From: Paraburkholderia diazotrophica
GTDB lineage: Bacteria > Pseudomonadota > Gammaproteobacteria > Burkholderiales > Burkholderiaceae
Assembly: GCF_900108945.1 (NCBI RefSeq)
Contig: NZ_FNYE01000007.1
Location: 211,117-275,116 of the forward strand
Reading direction: 5' to 3'
DNA length: 64,000 bases
Within the stretch, counting starts at the first letter, position 1. Every line of letters begins with the position of its first letter. Both the position numbers and the translations under genes were made by a program. This document shows positions 63,821 through 64,000 of this stretch, in pieces. The notes below the pieces were generated by a model. The model did not search any database, was not told the DNA's origin, and was given only the letters and a program-made list of their open reading frames with translations.

Positions 63821-64000
63821 ATGGCGGAATTCGATCCGTTGTGGCGAGATATAGCGGGGCGTCAGGCGTACTTCCTGGATGTACCAGGCACGGCAAGCGC
63901 GCGGGCGCTGTCGGTCGTGTCGTTCGAGGCGGTCGAGAAGATGGGCGCGCCGACGGAGGTCTGCATCGTGCTGACCCACCCGCAGCGGCTCGCGTGTGCT
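63821..64000 (+). CDS. VgrG-like protein, N-terminus only (runs off window)
   Basis: 60 codons are visible from an ATG with AAGGAG about 5 nt upstream. The sequence (ARALSVVSFEAVEKMGAPTEVCIVLTHP, from residue 27) resembles the gp27-like N-terminus of Burkholderia-type VgrG proteins, which open with LxVxxFEAxExMGxPxxVxIxLTH. A second spike gene outside the main T6SS cluster often leads an effector module. The rest lies beyond 64000. Confidence 0.62.
   Translation, partial: MAEFDPLWRDIAGRQAYFLDVPGTASARALSVVSFEAVEKMGAPTEVCIVLTHPQRLACA

Overview
The window is GC-rich, with strong third-position GC bias and long antisense open frames. Its gene set (Fha/PpkA/PppA-type T6SS, two-partner secretion, FUSC/DUF1656 efflux operon, ISNCY and IS6 transposase remnants) fits a Burkholderiaceae genome, most likely Paraburkholderia or Caballeronia. 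This placement is an inference from gene content and protein style; no search was run.

Region 1 (1-38.1 kb) is a type VI secretion system. It opens with phospho-regulators: a Ser/Thr kinase cut by the window edge (complement 1-1183), a PP2C phosphatase (complement 10519-11331) and a sigma-factor-like protein (complement 11307-12134). Between kinase and phosphatase sits a 9-kb block encoding a TPR-CHAT peptidase, a TpsB outer-membrane transporter and a 1672-residue TpsA exoprotein. From 12.8 kb the structural operon reads tssA-tssB-tssC-hcp-tagJ-tssE-tssF-tssG-clpV-DUF4280-vgrG, then three 98-bp palindromic tandem repeats, then fha-tssK-tssL(OmpA)-tssM-tagF. No tssJ is visible. The operon tail holds an OmpA protein and three small orphans with hydrolase or toxin-like catalytic signatures: an HExxH protein, an HAE/CxxC deaminase-like protein and a Cys-His-Asp papain-like protein.

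Region 2 (38.2-54.4 kb) looks acquired. It starts with an AT-rich leader and is bracketed by decayed transposase fragments. It carries a tightly packed, co-directional 12-gene biosynthetic cluster. The signature enzymes are a type II 3-dehydroquinate synthase and a DhnA/ADH-synthase-type aldolase, the pair used in the archaeal shikimate entry route and, in Streptomyces, for 3-amino-4-hydroxybenzoate. Around them are a thioester-reductase-like SDR, a condensation-like HxxxD protein, two adenylate-forming ligases, a haem-oxygenase-like metal oxidase with a CADD-like ligand pattern, a cupin, and an export module: an ABC ATPase, a permease fused to a LolA-like domain, a second permease and an outer-membrane barrel. 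No carrier protein is visible. This is the best candidate for an undescribed system: an aminoaromatic-type metabolite with its own envelope trafficking machinery.

Region 3 (54.6-64 kb) holds a secreted glycosyl-hydrolase-like lipoprotein with duplicated N-terminal modules, a MarR-FUSC-DUF1656-HlyD-NodT efflux operon for aromatic acids, an alpha/beta hydrolase, and the start of a second VgrG-like gene that runs off the right edge.
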